Positions 10,822 to 24,165 of a DNA stretch of 64,000 bases are shown here, piece by piece; positions within the stretch are counted from its first letter, which is position 1; the number at the start of each line of letters is the position of its first letter. The notes under the pieces are model-generated. The model was given only the letters and a program-made list of their open reading frames with translations, ran no database searches and was not told the DNA's origin. Made by a program: the position numbers and the translations under genes. This DNA is from Boesenbergia rotunda (lineage: Eukaryota > Streptophyta > Magnoliopsida > Zingiberales > Zingiberaceae). The DNA is taken from the NCBI GenBank assembly GCA_024364735.1, contig JAGFNQ010006422.1, positions 271,323-335,322 of the forward strand, read 5' to 3'.

Positions 10822-13336
10822 GGGGAGTTCACTTTCTCTACACTTACATTTCATTGTACATATCATTTTCATGGTTCTAGGAATAAATTTTTCTCTTTTT
10901 GAAGTAAGTAGTTGATAATAAATTCTTAGGCAACATAGAATGAATAAATAGACTTTGTAAATACCATGTTATTTCTTTTAGCACTTTTGCTTTTAATGAA
11001 TAAATGTATCCCTCTAGGTTATCTCCATAGCATTTTAGAGTCTTTTGAAAATAAATTAAATTTGATTGTCAAAACTTGAGGTTTGAGCTAATGGATGAAA
11101 TCTTGGATGCTTGAGTACTACCTGGTTAGATTCTTAATTGATGACTTGAGATGGATTATTTACACCTAGTGAGAATTAGCCTTACTTTTGTGATACACAT
11201 ATGTTATTGTACTCTAGAACTTGCTTAGGTTCTTTCAAAACCATATTTCAATGATTGGATCACATCTATAGAGGCTAATCAATTTGTTTCCCTTTTTCCA
11301 TGATCATACTTGATACATACTCTTTTCAATTTTTCTTTCTATTTTCCTACTCTTAACCCCATTTTTCTATGGACTTGTTTGTTTGGGATGTTTCTTGATG
11401 CTACTTTGCCCGAGACGGACAAAGATTTAAGTGTGGGGGAGGTGACTAATGTTTTGGAAAAGTTTTGTATCAAGGAGGCATTTTCTGTCAAAAAGAAAAA
11501 ATTTTCTGCAATTGGAAAGATTAAAGTAAGTTGGATTGGTATCAAGATCAAGTGGGAAGAAGTGTTTAAGGATGGAAGCAATTGGAAATCTCAATTCCTT
11601 ATTATACTTTGAAGATCTATGAAAGTTTATGCTAAGTTGAATTCGGCTGAGAAGCAAAAGGATCTGCAATGAAAGAAGAAAAGAAAAAAAATCTGCAAAG
11701 AGAAAAACAATGGCACGCAAGAAAAAGAAAAAAAAAAGAGAAATCTGTGATCATTTCGAAAGAAGATTCTGAGCCAAAAATCAGTGTATCAACTTGAAGA
11801 CAATTGTGCCATGGCTAGAATCCAAACTTCTGGAATTTAAATTGCTGCCGAGTGCTAAATCTGGAAGCTGAACAAAGCTGAAAAGAAGATGAAAATCTGA
11901 ACTGCAGCAAACGAGAGCTTGTAATCTGCCGAGGTTTGATTTGGAGCTGCTGAAATGAAACAAGATGAATGCAGAGTAGGCTGTGAGATGCTGAAATTTG
12001 TTGAAGGAGTGTTGTTGAACATGTATTGGAAAAATTCAGAATTGGAATACATGAAGGACTTAAATTGTGACACCACAAAATCAGTTTTGTACCAACTTGA
12101 AACTGAAATTGGTTTGCTTAGGCTATGCATTCGGGACTTGAGTACATGAACATGCCAAAAAGTGTTGAGCACACCCATTACTGATCAGAAGGAGGTGGCT
12201 GATGGAATGCTCAAAGAGAAAAAAACAGAATTGCAGTGAAGTGCCGAGACTAAGGAAGAATGGGGTGTATGAAGCACTTAAACTCTTTACTATGATTTAT
12301 GCTAATTGTTGTGAGAAATCAGAGTTTTGCAAGGTCTGAGATTGATGCCATGAGCTGAAAACAAAAAAAAAAAAAGGAGAGAACAAATGATAGAAGTGTG
12401 CCAACTTGTAAAGGATTGTGTATCAAAATGAGTTGCAAGAGTAGTTTAGTGAGGGTTGTAAGTGGAGCATCTATGTCACTTGATGTCTTAAGTTCTCTGA
12501 TACGAATCTGATCTGAAGTGCTCCATTAGAAGAATTCAGAGAGAAAAAAATAAGAAAGAAGAAAAACAGTTCGAAAAAAAAAAGAGAAGAGAAGAAAGAA
12601 ACAAAATGGCACACAAGGGAGTTTCAGCCTCATGAATTTAGTGAAGATAATCTCATCCAAATCCAAGCCTTGCATCGCTACCATTCTGACTTTACAAGAG
12701 AGAAAGAAAGAAGAGAAAAAAAATATGATGAGGAGTAAAGAGAAAGAAGCACAAGTGGCACACAAGAGCAAATTAGCACATTGGAACCTACAATGTTTTA
12801 TTCATCCAAATCAAAAGCATTGTTCAAGTTTTACTCCACCACACTTTTTATATCACTAGGAGACTGTAAAGAGAAGCAAAGTACATTGGAAACATTTTTG
12901 AGCAACCAAGTCTCCCACTTTATCAATTTTTTTATTTTCTTCGCTTTTACTCCATTTCTTACCATTTTCAATGTTTTCACTTGTTTTTGTAGATGTGGAT
13001 CCTAATCATGAATAATGGTGGAGATTAGATAGCAAGCAAGCCTATGGTAGTGCAAAAAGCATGTATGTTTGAGTGAGCTCCACTTCCATCATCAACTTAG
13101 AACTTAAGGAGAGAGCCACCAAAATTTCGTTTAAAAGGCTAGTGAGTTAAATTCATCTCAATGACTCATGAAGGATGAACAGGCTAAGTTGTTGATTTAA
13201 GGACGAGATACTAATCTATAGAGCTTAGATTTTTGAGAATTGACAACCTTAGGTAATTTCTTTTCATTTACTTCTAATTATGCTTAAGAAAATCTAAGGG
13301 ATACATACTTAGTGGTTTTGCGAGACGCTCAAGCTT
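10822..13336 (+). other. Non-coding 3' region of element A
   Basis: About 2.5 kb between the integrase stop and the 3' PPT, where some Athila elements carry an env-like gene. No frame above about 110 codons and no membrane-type protein is seen on the + strand. The region is purine-rich (runs such as GAAAAAGAAAAAAAAAAG) and has counterparts in B and C. A conserved block ending in a PPT-like tract lies at its start (see 11427-11443). Confidence 0.6.
11427..11443 (+). promoter_or_regulatory. Second PPT-like tract, element A
   Basis: TTAAGTGTGGGGGAGGT repeats the core of the true PPT (AAGTGTGGGGGAGT at 13337-13350). It sits in a conserved block containing TTTGCCCGAGACGGACAAA, also found in B (about 24777) and C (about 45117). 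Confidence 0.5.
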
Positions 13337-13350
13337 AAGTGTGGGGGAGT
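13337..13350 (+). other. Polypurine tract of element A
   Basis: AAGTGTGGGGGAGT directly precedes the LTR start TGATAAGT, as required for plus-strand priming. The equivalent sites are 27060-27073 in B and 46838-46851 in C. Confidence 0.85.
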
Positions 13351-15824
13351 TGATAAGTACCATTTTATTAATCTTTTTTGTTGACAAAATCCATGTTTGA
13401 CCCATGTCTTTCTTGCTTAATTGTGAAATTACCCTAGGTTTTAGAACTTACTTTTATTTTGGACTTAATTGCAAATCTTGATATATTTGAATTATTTTGC
13501 CACTAAATTTTTGATCTATTTTTTGTAGGCATGAAAGGATCATGGACCTAGGGCATATTGGGTCAAACTTGAGTCGGAAGTGGACCCGGATCGAGTTATC
13601 AAGCTTCGGATTAATCTGGGCCGTCCGATTCAAAAGTGGCTAGATCTGAGCCATCTGCGACCATCTGAGGCAAATCCGAGCTAGGGTTAGGGTTAATCAA
13701 GCACTCTGATCAAGATTTGAAGGTTTCATCCCATTCAGAGATCGTTCAACTATTGGATTAAGCTCGGAGGGTTTTAGACTATCCATTCAAAGATTAGGTT
13801 GATCTGGGCCATCCGTTGCAAATCTGGAGGATCCAAGCTACCCCGAGGCAGATCCTGACCCTTGATCAACATCATGAAAGTTTGGGTCAGATCAGATGAA
13901 GATCAGCCGTTGGATTCATCCAAATCAATCTGGGTCGTCCATTGTTAAGTATTTAATCAAAAATTCCCTCAGTTTCTTCCTCATCGCGTCTTCACCGCAC
14001 AGTGCTTCTTCTTCATTTTTCCTCAAGTTTTCTGCAAGTTTCCTTAGTTTGAAGGCGTAACCATCTCAACTTCAACCCTAGATCGAGATTTGGATCATTG
14101 GAGATAGCTTCGGTGGAGAATTCAGCTCAGTTTTGCACCGGACAAAGTTGTTTGAGGGTTTCGACAGCTTTGTGGTCCGATCACTTGTTTTTTCATCCGC
14201 GAGCCATTTCCGATCATCTGAGCCATCTGTAGAGGTTCTCAGGTGAGCTCAGATGATCTCCAAATCATCATCGCAATCCATCAAACTGAGATCGAAGAGT
14301 TCGGATTGGATTTCCCCAGCTGAGTGCAGAGTGAGCAGAAATCGATCGATCGAAGCTGTTTCCAGTGATTTGCGGAGCTGAAGGGGTTATTGGCTTGCCC
14401 TTGCGTGACGAACAAGGAATTCTTGAGCTCGGGAAGGAATTGAGGAGTAGTTTTGTAGTTAATTTCTATTGTTTTAGCTGTAATTTCCATTTTTGCCGCT
14501 TGTTTCATTACTGTCTCTGTTTCAGAATGTTTCACTTAGTTTACTGAAATGTTTCTGCTGTAATTAGGATTTAGCTCTCAAGTTTGCAAGTAGTAGCTAA
14601 GTAGTTTGCTAATGAGAAATTGTAATTAGTTTAGTTTGCTTAACATTAATTTCATTTCTGCACTTAGTTGGTAGCTGAATTTTTTTTCCTGCGTATCAAT
14701 CTTTTCTCAAGCTGTAGCAGTTACTTAGTTTACTCTTTTGCAATGTTTTGGCCTTAAGTAGTGTTCGAAGTTTGCATTCTTATTAGTTGGATTTAGAGTT
14801 TGGTAAACAATTGCACTTAGACTAGCTAATTCTGCTCTTAACTCAGTTCTGAAATTAGTTTTCAGACTGCGTGCCAGATTTTCCCTTGTGTATCAAGTTG
14901 TGTCCTGCGTATCAGTTCATTTTCAGCAGTTTCAGTTCAGCATTTCTGAGAGTGTATCAAGTTCAGCATCAGCACCGATTTAGATCACTTGTTTGTTCTG
15001 AATTGTTCTGCATTTCTGATAAATCTGCTGCGTATCACTTTTGTGAATCTGTTCTTGCATATTAGACCTTGATTTGGTTTCTGCATTTAGTATCCAACGA
15101 GTCTTAGTCTTCCTTCCAAATTTCCATTGTAGTTTGTTCCATTTACATAGCATTTCATATCAATTACTGCATCTTGTTCCAGCTTGCATGCCAGCTTAAT
15201 TTCTGCAAAACTTCAACTCCATTGCTGCAAATTAGTGTCCATTTCTGCAATCTGATTTCCCGAGAGTTTTCTGAATTCATGTGAAGTGATCACTAGATTT
15301 TCGGCTTAAGTTTTCTGATCTTCAGATTTGAGAATAAATAACAGCTACTTGTTGTTCTGCATCCAAGTTTTAGTTACACTTTTTCATTTAGTTCCTGTTT
15401 TCTCTACATTTCATTTATGCATCCGAATTATTTCTCTAATGCAGTGTTGAGCTTGCGTATCAATTTGCCTTGCATTTAGATGATCATGAATTTCTTCTTT
15501 AAGTATTGCATTTGATTGTCTCTGAAAAATTGTAGTTAGTTGTAAATTTCTTGGTTAAGTTCTATAGTTAAGTTTCTCTACCTCTCCTTGTGTTTTCATT
15601 TCCGATTACAACTCAAAACCCAAATATTTATTTGAAACCCGAAAATTCACAAACGACACATAAACTCAAGCTCGAATCAAACATCCTCAACTAGCCCTAG
15701 GAAAAATACGACCTGTGGCCCATTTACTACATTTTCATATTTTGATTGTAAAAAGGGTTTCCAGCTTTACACACATCTAAATTTTGAGACCCACACATTC
15801 GTGACAGCCTATTCTGAGGGCATC
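13351..15824 (+). repeat. Shared LTR between A and B
   Basis: It starts TGATAAGTAC and ends GGGCATCA (TG...CA). It aligns along its length with 27074-29553 with scattered substitutions and more distantly with the LTRs of C. A TATA-like GTATTTAATC near 13950 is the best promoter candidate. The downstream part is T-rich with many copies of a CTGCGTATCA-like motif. Confidence 0.9.
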
Positions 15825-15832
15825 AAAATTTT

Positions 15833-15850
15833 TGGCGCCGTTGCCGGAGA
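15833..15850 (+). other. Primer-binding site of element B (tRNA-Asp type)
   Basis: TGGCGCCGTTGCCGGAGA, eight bases inside the LTR, matches the complement of the plant tRNA-Asp 3' end at 17 of 18 positions as I know it. This PBS is typical of Athila elements. Confidence 0.85.
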
Positions 15851-16000
15851 AGCAACTAGTTGATTTGTTTGATTTCTTGCTTGTGTGCTTATTTCACATC
15901 TTTCTTGATTTATTTTTGTGCTTACTGCTTTATCTGGTGATCTGATTTTATTTGTTTCATCTTTCTTTATCTACTTTTACTGCGATTTGTTTTTGGTTTT

Positions 16001-17682
16001 ATGACCAGGTCAACAGGTGGTGATCTTGAAGAATTTGACCCTGAAATTGAGAGGACTTTCAGAGCAAGGAGGAACCAAGGCATACTTTCAGAGACTACTG
16101 ATATTCCTCCTCTTCAGACCATTTCCACTCATTCAGGCAGTATCATGGCAGACCACCAGAAGACTATGAAGGAACTCGCAGCACCAGATGCTACATTTCA
16201 GTATTCCAGCATTGCTTATCCAGAGCTGGCTGGAGATTTTGAGCTTAGATCTGGACTCATCCATTTGCTGCCCAAGTTTCAAGGATTATCTGGAGAGGAT
16301 CAAATAGACACCTGCACGAGTTCCATGTTGTATGCTCTACTATGAAGCCTCAGGGCGTTTCTGAAGAAGATATCAAGCTGAGAGCTTTCCCCTTTACACT
16401 GACAGGAGCAGCAAAAGATTAGTTTTACTATCTACCTACTGGGCACGTGTCTAGTTGGATATCTATGAAGAAAGCATTTTTGGAAAAATATTTCCCAGCC
16501 TCCAGAACAGCAATAATTAGAAAAAGCATTTGTGGCATTCAACAAGTGGTGGGTGAGACGCTCTATGATTATTGGGAGCGATTCAACAAACTGTGTTCTA
16601 GTTGCCCCCAGCATCAGATCAGCGAGCAGCTTCTGATTCAGTACTTTTATGAGGGCTTATTGCAGATAGACAGAATTATGATAGATGCTGCAGCTGGAGG
16701 AGCCCTAGTGAACAAAACGCCAGTACAAGCTAGGGAGCTCATTTCAAACATGGCTGAGAATTCACAACAATTTGGGAGCAGAGCATTGACCACTAGAGGA
16801 GTTAATGAAGTCTAGATGGTTTCAAATGAACAGAAAGAAATGAAGGATGCAATGGTGGAGCTCACATCAGTGATGAGGCAAATGTCTGTTAATAATGCAA
16901 TTCAAAGTTCAAATCTTTCAGCAACTCCACAAGTTAACCAAGTGATGAGGGTATGCAGTATTTGCTCTAGTCAAGAGCACAACTCAGATTCATGTCCCAC
17001 CCTCCAATAAGATGAGTCAGTAGCGGCATTGGTTAGGGGGCAATTTCAATCTCGGAATAACACCTATTCTTCCACTTATAACCCCGGTTGGAGGGATCAT
17101 CCGAATTTAAAATATGGGAACTCTTTTTACCAACAGAACCCTCAGCAACAACAATTCCAGCAAACATCACAGCAGCCCCAGCAAACTCAGCAAAATCAGC
17201 AAGTTTTTCAGCCGTCGAACCAGAATTTTCAGCCTACATTTCAACAGAATTTCCAGCAAACTCAGCAACCGTTTCAGCCCCAATTTCAACAATTCCAGCC
17301 TTAATTCCAGCCATATCAGCAAGGGCAGCAAGGTTTTCAATCATTTCAAACTTTCCAACCTCAAAACCAGCAGAATTTCCAGCCCTACAATCCAAGTTTC
17401 CAGCCTATGCAAGTTCAGTCCTCACCATAGAATTTTCCACTTCAGAACCAGGCTTTTCAGGGCTACAACTCTCAGCAAAGTTTCCAAGCATGTCAGCCCT
17501 CTAATCAGGCCTATCAACAGCAAATTCCACCCTCCTATCAACCCCAACAGCCATATTTTCAAGGATCTCAGCAAGCTCAACAATTTCAGCCTACTACTTC
17601 ATCATTTCAAGGTTAGTCAAGGAACTATGCTAACCAAGGAGGCTATGGGAGCTCAAGTGGAGGAAATGCGCAGCAACAACAA
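16001..17682 (+). pseudogene. Gag of element B (broken)
   Basis: Same architecture as Gag of A: start MTRSTGGDLEEFDPEIER at 16001, gag domain (YDYWERFNKLCSSCPQHQ near 16565-16620), zinc knuckle CSICSSQEHNSDSC near 16955-16995, the motif GWRDHPNLKYGN, then a Gln/Phe/Asn-rich tail. Breaks are a one-base loss near 16300, TAG at 16420-16422 (TGG in A), TAG at 16813-16815 (CAG in A), TAA at 17008-17010, TAA at 17302-17304, and TAG near 17429 and 17613. Alternative frames through the Gln-rich part stay open only because that sequence is poor in stop codons. Confidence 0.85.
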
Positions 17683-20600
17683 ATGATGGAGATACTACAA
17701 CAACTTCAACAACAACAACAAAACCTTGAGAGGCAAATGGGACAATTGGCTAATGGGATTAATCAAAGTCAAGCTCAAGGATCAAGTCAACTACCTTACC
17801 AAACTGTTCCTAATCCTAAAGGAAACGTGAGTGCTATTACTTTGAGGAGTGGGAAGGTTACATCATCTCAAAATGGTCAAAGAGCTGAAATTTCAGAAAA
17901 CCGGATAACACCTTCAATTCCAGCCCAAAACAACCATGAAACGACTTCAAATTCAGTTGGTTCCACCCCTAGTCCGTGCCCAACTCCTCCCTCAAGTAAC
18001 CCTGCAATTTTGGTGGAAAACGGAGGAGAAATCAGTGCCGAGATAGATTTTACAGCAGCCACTTCGCATGGGACAACAAACCAGAAATCAGCCCCTCCAT
18101 TTCCGGCCAAAGAAGATGACTTTAGGGTTCCCTTACCCTTTCCACAGTTGAAAACACTAGCCAAAAAACAAGTGGAGGAGGAGAAGGCTAAGGAATTCAA
18201 TGAGTTAGTGGAACTTTTCAGTAAAGTAGAGATCAATGTACCTTTGTTGACCATGATCAAACAGATTCCTAAGTATGCCAAGTTTTTGAAAGATCTTTGT
18301 GTTCACAAGAAGAAACTTAAGGAAAATGAGTTGGTCAGCTTTGGGAAAAATATTTCAGCACTTATACATGCTATACCTCAGAAGTGTGAAGACCTTGGCG
18401 TGTTTACTGTATCTTGTGAGATAGGGAGCACTACATTCTATGATGCCATTCTTGATTTAGGAGCTTCCATAAATGTGATGCCCAGGTCAGTCTTCCAGAT
18501 GCTTGGCATAGGCCCTTTACAGCCCACTGGTGTGGTGATACAGCTAGCAGACAGGAGCCAGACCCACCCAGCTGGTATGATTGAAGATGTTTTGGTGAAG
18601 GTAAAGGAGCTAATATTTCCTGCAGATTTTTATATCTTGGATATGGAGGGAGATTATCTTGCACACCGTTCTCCACTTATTTTAGGAAGACTATTTCTGA
18701 AGACTGCTAGTGTAACGACCCGCCTTCTCTACCTTAGACAGACCGTTACTTGTCTACTTCTTAACTCTAATGCACGACTAAAAATGCGGAACTTTCCTTT
18801 TTGTTTTTTTTGTATTTAATCTATCTAAGAATGAGATTCTAACTTTAATAGTCATGCATGATACAATGACACATTACTAGCAATTCTAACCATTTAAACT
18901 CATCACACAAGGTTCTATAACATTACTAAAGCATTATGGAATATGAATGCAACTTTTCTAAGCATATTTAAAGCAACAAAACTTAATTCAAAAGGAGACT
19001 AACAACATTCCTATCCAAACTCCACTTATAAGATTCTATAACATTTCTAGAACTTCATAGAATGTAAATCTTACTTTTCTACCGAATTTACAAGCATTTT
19101 AAGCACAATTAGGACCTAGTCCAAAAGGGAAAAATAATAAGCTCAAGAATAAGTCTAAAATGCAATGTATCCACATGTTAAACTACTCATGCCCTTGCTC
19201 ATCTAGTGCATTCACAAAAGTATGCATACTAATTGAAATGACATGGAATCTTCATTCTACAAAGTTGAGCATGTAAAACTATCCGAAGCATAAATGTTTA
19301 ATAAACTCCATAACACAATAACTTGGAATTTGGAAATCTTAAACATTGCATTTCAAATAAGCTAAACTGTCTCATCCCAAGGATCTCTCCAAGGTCAGCC
19401 ACCACACACACGTCACTCAGCACCGCCTCGTCGCCTTCCTTCAGAATTGCTTGTCTTTACCTTTACCTGCAGTAAGAGGAAATGCAACTAATAAGCATAA
19501 AGCTTAGCAAGTACTATCTAGCTCACAAAATCTCGAAATGTGTAGGCATGCTTTTTAAACAATGTGAAATCACATGAGATACTTTTATGCTTAAAAGAAA
19601 CACTAAAACATGTATAACTCAAAACATGCATACTCAAGCATTAATAAGTCTTAACTCACTTTTTCTTGGCTTAACTTGAAACTTTAGCAATTCTTTAACT
19701 TTAAATCTTTCTTTAACTTTTAGAAAATTTCCTTAAACTTTAGAAAAACTTTGCTAAAGCATATACTTGAAAATAATAACCCACTTGGATCCACTTAAGA
19801 CGTAAGTACCATCTTATGCGCGTTCCCTAAAAGGTTGGGGTAGCGAGCCGCCAATCCTAATAGAGCAGACCTTGGTCTACCAGGGCCAAGACCTTGGAAT
19901 TGGACACCTGGATTTCTTTAACGACGCCCTTGGACGCCGGGTATTGGCCTTAGAAAATAAAATAGCTTTTCTTTCTTTTCTTTCTTATCTTTAAATGCCT
20001 TGGTATTTTATCGAACACCTTGTGTGCCCAAATCCCTAAGTCTTGACTTTTGGGGATTTCGTAAGGCCTTGGCCTTCTCTTTTCTTTTTCTTCATCTTTC
20101 TTTTCTTTTCTTATAGATTTCTTAGACCCTAAACTCACATAGGGTACTCTATCAAATATATATAAGCATATAATGAACTAAGATCACATGCAACATCTTA
20201 ACTAAAAGTAAATATCTCCTTTAAAACATTTAAGGGAAAATTCTTGCGGAAAACCGCCTCTTACTACAGGTGAGCAGTACTTACCTTGATTTCTTGGACT
20301 TACAACCGAAATTAGACGACTAGGGCTCGGGTGAAACTTGAGATCTCTACGAACCGTCCGCGCCTACGTGTTCTTCTCGTCGAGACGAACGAAACGCTCC
20401 GCACTCCTTGCTTTTCCTTGGCCGGCGCCCCTTAGGAGAGGAGAGGAGGAAAGAAAACCTAGGTTCTCTTTTGTTTTCGCCGCCCCTCCCTCGCCCCCTT
20501 CTCGCACGCAGCCGAAAATTCTCCTCCAAGGGTTTCACGCGACTTAAGCGGGGTTTAAATACCTCTTCATGAAAAAACGTAACTACTCTATAAAATTATT

Positions 20601-21290
20601 TCTCTCCACCTTTTGTTGTGCTTGATACCCTAGCCCAGCCGGTCACTTGCGTGCCCTTAAGGGCTTCCTCCTCCTGTGGTCGCGAGTTCGAACCCCCCTG
20701 CTGCCCTTTAAAGTTTTTCCTTTTTAAAAATACTAAACGGACTCGGAAAATTCCATAAAAATATTCTAAAAATTCCTAAAAATATCTAGAATATTTCTAA
20801 AACATTTTTAAATAGTTCTAAGGACTTTAAGGACTTAAAATGGAAATTTTGGGGCGTTACAGCTAGAACAAAGATTGATGTATATGCTGGTACACTTTCC
20901 ATGGAGATTGGAGACACGGTGGTTCAGTTTAGCCTTTTCGATGCTATGAAGCACCCGAGAGAGGATCACTCCATTATGAGCATGGACATTCTTGAGGAGT
21001 TGGAGGCTACAGAGTTAGAGGCTGAGGGATTTTTACCTGATTTTTCTAGAGGAGCTATTTATTCAGAGGAGGCTGAGAGAATATTTACTGCTGAGACTGA
21101 GGATTTTTCAGAAGACATTTCAGACGCATTTCCAGTTGGAGAGGTTTTTCTAGGTGTAGGGGATTGCACAGAGCCCCAAGGATCACCTATTTCTATTGAG
21201 ATTTAAAGTGTAGGGGATTGCACAGAGCCCCAAGGATCACCTATTTCTACTGAGGAAGACCAGAGTGAACTGAAGCCACTACCAGGCTAT
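17683..21290 (+). pseudogene. Gag tail, protease and linker of element B, split by a solo LTR
   Basis: From 17683 the frame is open to the insertion: a Gln-rich end, NVSAITLRSGKV, then the protease with LDLGASINVMPRSVF (about 18450-18495), YILDMEGDYLAH and LILGRLFLKTA. At 18710 the solo LTR begins. The frame resumes at 20867 as RTKIDVYAGTLSMEIGDTV and continues to a TAA at 21204-21206 in the linker. The 54-bp VGDCTEPQGSP duplication is present (units starting 21154 and 21208). Removing the insertion and one TSD would rejoin the frame, so the protease was probably intact when the LTR arrived. Confidence 0.82.
18711..20861 (-). mobile_element. Solo LTR, Tekay/Del-like, in element B
   Basis: A 2151-bp segment with ends TGTAACG...CGTTACA and the 5-bp TSD GCTAG at 18706-18710 and 20862-20866. 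It is the reverse-orientation relative of G (31313-33621), matching at both ends and through much of its length, for example AGAAGGCGGGT and CCAAGGTCTGCTCTATTAGG on the reverse strand. There is no internal region, PBS or PPT, so it is a solo LTR left by LTR-LTR recombination. Orientation is taken from G, which has a TATA box on the + strand. The Tekay/Del call rests on the TGTAACGCCCC-type terminus and general character; it is not proven. Confidence 0.82.
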
Positions 21291-24165
21291 TTGAAGTATG
21301 CATATCTAGGAGAGGAGCAGACTTTCCCTGTGATTATTGCACAACATTTGAAGTCAGAGCAAGAAGAAAAATTATTGCAAGTCCTAAGGCACTACAAGAA
21401 GGCAATTGGGTGGACTTTATCAGATATACCAGGTATCAGCCCAGCTATCTGTATGCACAGGATATTTTTGGAAGAAAATATCAAACCTGTGAGGCAACCA
21501 CAAAGCAGACTCAATCCACTTATTTTGGATGTTGTAAAGAAAGAGGTGACTCGACTTCTACAGGCAGGTATCATTTACCCTATTTCTGACAGTCAGTGGG
21601 TTAGTCCTATTCACGTGGTGCCCAAGAAATCTGGAGTGACCGTGGTGGCGGATGAAAGCAATGAACTAGTGCCCACCAGAGTTAAGAATTCCTGGAGAGT
21701 CTGCATTGATTACAGGAAGCTCAACAAGGTCACAAGGAAAGATCACTTCCCTTTACCCTTTATTGATCAGATGCTTGAGAGACTGACAGGGAAGTCGCAT
21801 TATTGTTTCTTGGATGGATTTTCAGGCTATTTTCAGATTTGTATAGATCCAGAGGACCAGGAGAAGACTACCTTCACTTGCCCCTTTGGCACATTTGCCT
21901 ATAGACGTATGCCCTTCGGACTCTACAACGCACCCGGTACATTTCAGAGATGCATGGTAAATATATTCGGTGAGTTACTAGAGGACTGTATGGAGATATT
22001 CATGGATGATTTTTCAGTTTATGGCACGTCTTGTGATTCATGCTTAGATAATTTGTCTAGGGTTTTACATCGTTGCATTGAAACTAACCTTGTTCTTAAT
22101 TTTGAGAAATGTCACTTCATGGTAGAGCATGGGATTGTACTTGGACATATAGTCTCTCGGAAAGGTATTGAGGTAGATCCTGCGAAAATCAGTGTTATTT
22201 CTTCTTTATCTTACCCCGTATGCGTACGGGATGTTCGTGCTTTTCTTGGACATGCAGGGTTCTACCGCAGATTTATTAGAGATTTCAGCTTGATTGCTCG
22301 ACCCTTGACACGACTTTTGCAGAAAGATGTTGAGTTTCATTTTGATGATAAATGCAAGGAAGCTTTTCACAGACTCAGGGAGGCTCTTAACTCAGCTCCT
22401 ATTATTACATCACCTGATTGAACTTTACCATTTGAATTAATGTGTGATGCTTCTAATTTTGAAGTGGGAGCTGTTCTAGCACAGAGGATTGATGGAGCAC
22501 AACATGTCATTTGCTACGCCTCCAAAACCCTAGATGCCGCCCAAGCAAACTACACCACTACTGAAAAGGAGCTTCTTGCCATTGATTTTGCTTTGGATAG
22601 ATTCAGATTTTACTTATTATGCTCACATGTGATTATTTTTTCTGATCATGCAGCTCTCAAATATTTGTTGAAAAAGCCTGATGCAAAACCTAGACTGATT
22701 AGATGGATGCTCCTACTCCAGGAATTTGACCTGCAAATTAGAGACAGAAGTGGAAAAGAAAACCTAGTTGCAGATCATTTGAGCAGACTTGAAGGAGATG
22801 AATCTCCTACCACCATTGATGATGATTTCACAGATGAGCACTTGATTGCAGTGCATGGCGAGACACCGTGGTATGCAGACCTAGTTAATTTTCTAGTTGC
22901 ACATGTATTTCCCACTCAATTTTCTAAGGCTCAAAAAAGATAAACTTAAAAGTGATGCAAAGTTTTATGTGTGGGATGATCCTTATTTGTGGAAATTTTG
23001 TAATGACCAAATAATTAGGAGATGCGTACCAGATCATGAGTTTTCATCTGTACTTACATTTTGTCATTCATCAGCTTGTGGGGGGCATTTTGGACCCCAG
23101 AGAACTGCTAGGAAAGTACTAGAATGTGGTTTATACTGGCCCACCCTTTTTCATGATTCATATGTCTTTTATAAAAATTGTGATAGATGTTAGCGAACTG
23201 GGAACATAGGAGCGAGACATAAGATGCCCCAACATGCTATATTTTATTGTGAGATTTTTGATGTTTGAGGGATAGATTTTATGGGACATTTTCCTGCATC
23301 TTATGGTTATCTGTATATTTTACTTGCTGTGGATTATGTTTCCAAATGGGTGGAGACCATTCCCTCCAAGACTGATGATTCTTCTGTTGTTTGTAGTTTT
23401 GTTAGGTTACACATTTTCTGCAGGTTTGGAATTTCAAGAGCAATAATTAGTGACCAAGGATCTCATTTTTGCAATAAACACATGAAGGCACTACTGAGTA
23501 AATATGGGGTTGTACATAAGGTTTCTACATCCTATCATCCCCAAACAAATGGACAGGTCGAGATTTCCAACAGAGAGATAAAATCAATTTTGGAGAAGAC
23601 AGTTGGACTCACTAGGAAAGATCAGAGCAAAAGATTAGATGACGCACTCTGGGCCTACAGAACATCATATAAGACACCGATTGGCATGTCACCCTACCGC
23701 TTGGTATATGGTAAAGCTTGTCACCTCCCTGTAGAAATAGAGCACAAAGCATATTGGGCGGTGAAGGCTTGTAATTTCGATGCTACCAAGGCGGGAGAAG
23801 AGAGAAAATTGCAACTCCAAGAACTTGAAGAAATTCGGCTAGAAGCATTTGAAAATTCAAGGATCTACAAGGAGAAGACCAAGAACTTCCATGACAAGCA
23901 CATTGTGAAGAAAGATTTCCAAATTGGTGACAAGGTATTATTGTACAAATCAAGGCTCAAATTGATAAAAGATAAATTAAGGTCAAGGTGGGATGGTCCA
24001 TTTATTGTAACTAATATTTTTCCCTATGGTGTTGTGGAAATTCAAGATGTATCTAATGGTTTTATTTGGAAAAGTCAATGGCCACCGGCTCAAAAGGTAC
24101 TTTAAAGAACTAAAGGAGCTAGAGGTGGATGGTTTGGACATGAACGTAGCTATCTACCCAACTTA
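21291..24165 (+). pseudogene. Pol of element B: RT, RNase H, integrase (broken)
   Basis: RT is open to 22421 with VPKKSGVTV, LDGFSGYFQI, FMDDFSVYG and the complete thumb (IEVDPAKISVISSL, FLGHAGFYRRF) that A has lost. Breaks follow: TGA at 22419-22421 (TGG in A), a one-base insertion in a run of A near 22935, TAG near 23192 (CAG in A), TGA near 23266 (TGG in A) and a frameshift near 24070. RNase H (CDASNF, FSDHAALKYL), the integrase zinc site (HSSACGGHFG, CDRC) and the core (SDQGSHFCNK, HPQTNGQ) are all recognisable. The original stop corresponds to TAA at 24163-24165. Confidence 0.87.

Noticed and set aside
11310..12150. Possible env-like gene in the 3' region of A
   Set aside because: The frames are at most about 100 codons, are not kept in B or C, and lack signal peptide or membrane features.
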